The position numbers and the translations under genes were made by a program. A DNA stretch of 14,415 bases from Actinomycetes bacterium (GTDB taxonomy: Bacteria; Actinomycetota; Actinomycetes; S36-B12; UBA5976). The notes under the pieces are model-generated. The model saw only the letters and a list, made by a program, of their open reading frames with translations, was not told the DNA's origin and made no database searches. Each line of letters opens with the position of its first letter. Positions within the stretch are counted from its first letter, which is position 1. The stretch spans positions 1-14,415 of the forward strand of contig JAJXSV010000034.1 in NCBI GenBank assembly GCA_021784375.1, written 5' to 3'. Below are positions 14,370-14,415 of the stretch, piece after piece.

Positions 14370-14415
14370 TCAGTCGGTGGTGAAGTTGCCCCCGGAGCGC
14401 CAGCCCGCAGCCGTG
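14370..14415 (-). CDS. Possible C-terminal end of a minus-strand gene (partial)
   Basis: The minus strand is open from the window edge to a TGA at 14372-14370, reading TAAGWRSGGNFTTD before the stop. The tail lies 12 bases from the larB stop, a tight convergent arrangement. Fourteen residues are too few to identify a family, and a chance open stretch is possible. It is listed because the alternative, a plus-strand larC directly after larB, shows no start in the remaining bases. Confidence 0.3.
   Translation of the reverse strand, partial: TAAGWRSGGNFTTD

Overview
This window looks like a piece of a high-GC Gram-positive (Actinomycetota-type) chromosome. Most third codon positions are G or C, GTG starts are frequent, and genes overlap as ATGA, GTGA, TGATG or TAATG. 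No RNA genes, insertion sequences, CRISPR arrays or phage genes were seen. The genus cannot be named from the sequence alone.

Layout. (1) Minus strand, 1-4618: an ABC importer of the peptide/nickel class (substrate-binding protein, permease, fused permease-ATPase, and the first codons of a second ATPase), with a strong hairpin between the binding-protein gene and the permease genes. (2) 4619-4948: a 330-bp region with the importer's promoter region and, at its right end, a 28-bp perfect palindrome acting as the terminator of the next operon. (3) Minus strand, 4949-8816: uronate isomerase (uxaC), a UxuB-type mannonate/fructuronate oxidoreductase and a KdgK-like PfkB sugar kinase, read in that order. 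(4) Plus strand, 8915-10216: a LarA-family nickel-pincer 2-hydroxyacid racemase/epimerase, divergent from uxaC. (5) Minus strand, 10285-11295: a LacI-family regulator. (6) Plus strand, 11403-14357: gnd (6-phosphogluconate dehydrogenase), larE and larB, overlapping end to start, divergent from lacI. (7) The last 46 bases may be the tail of a minus-strand gene.

How the genes may work together (inference). The classical route takes glucuronate to fructuronate, mannonate, 2-keto-3-deoxygluconate and KDPG. It needs mannonate dehydratase (UxuA) and KDPG aldolase, and neither is in the window. What sits here instead is a LarA homologue with its cofactor enzymes LarE and LarB, a kinase, and 6-phosphogluconate dehydrogenase. 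D-mannonate and D-gluconate are C2 epimers, and D-gluconate 2-epimerase is a known activity in the LarA superfamily. The simplest reading is a nickel-dependent shunt: D-glucuronate -> D-fructuronate (UxaC) -> D-mannonate (UxuB) -> D-gluconate (LarA homologue with the nickel-pincer cofactor) -> 6-phosphogluconate (PfkB kinase) -> ribulose 5-phosphate + CO2 (Gnd). It would bypass the dehydratase/aldolase branch and feed the pentose phosphate pathway. Two similar operator-like sites, one between uxaC and larA and one between lacI and gnd, suggest that the LacI protein ties the modules together. LarC, the nickel insertase, is not in the window and would have to be encoded elsewhere.

The importer could bring in uronides or, as a second possibility, nickel. 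The sequence does not decide between them.
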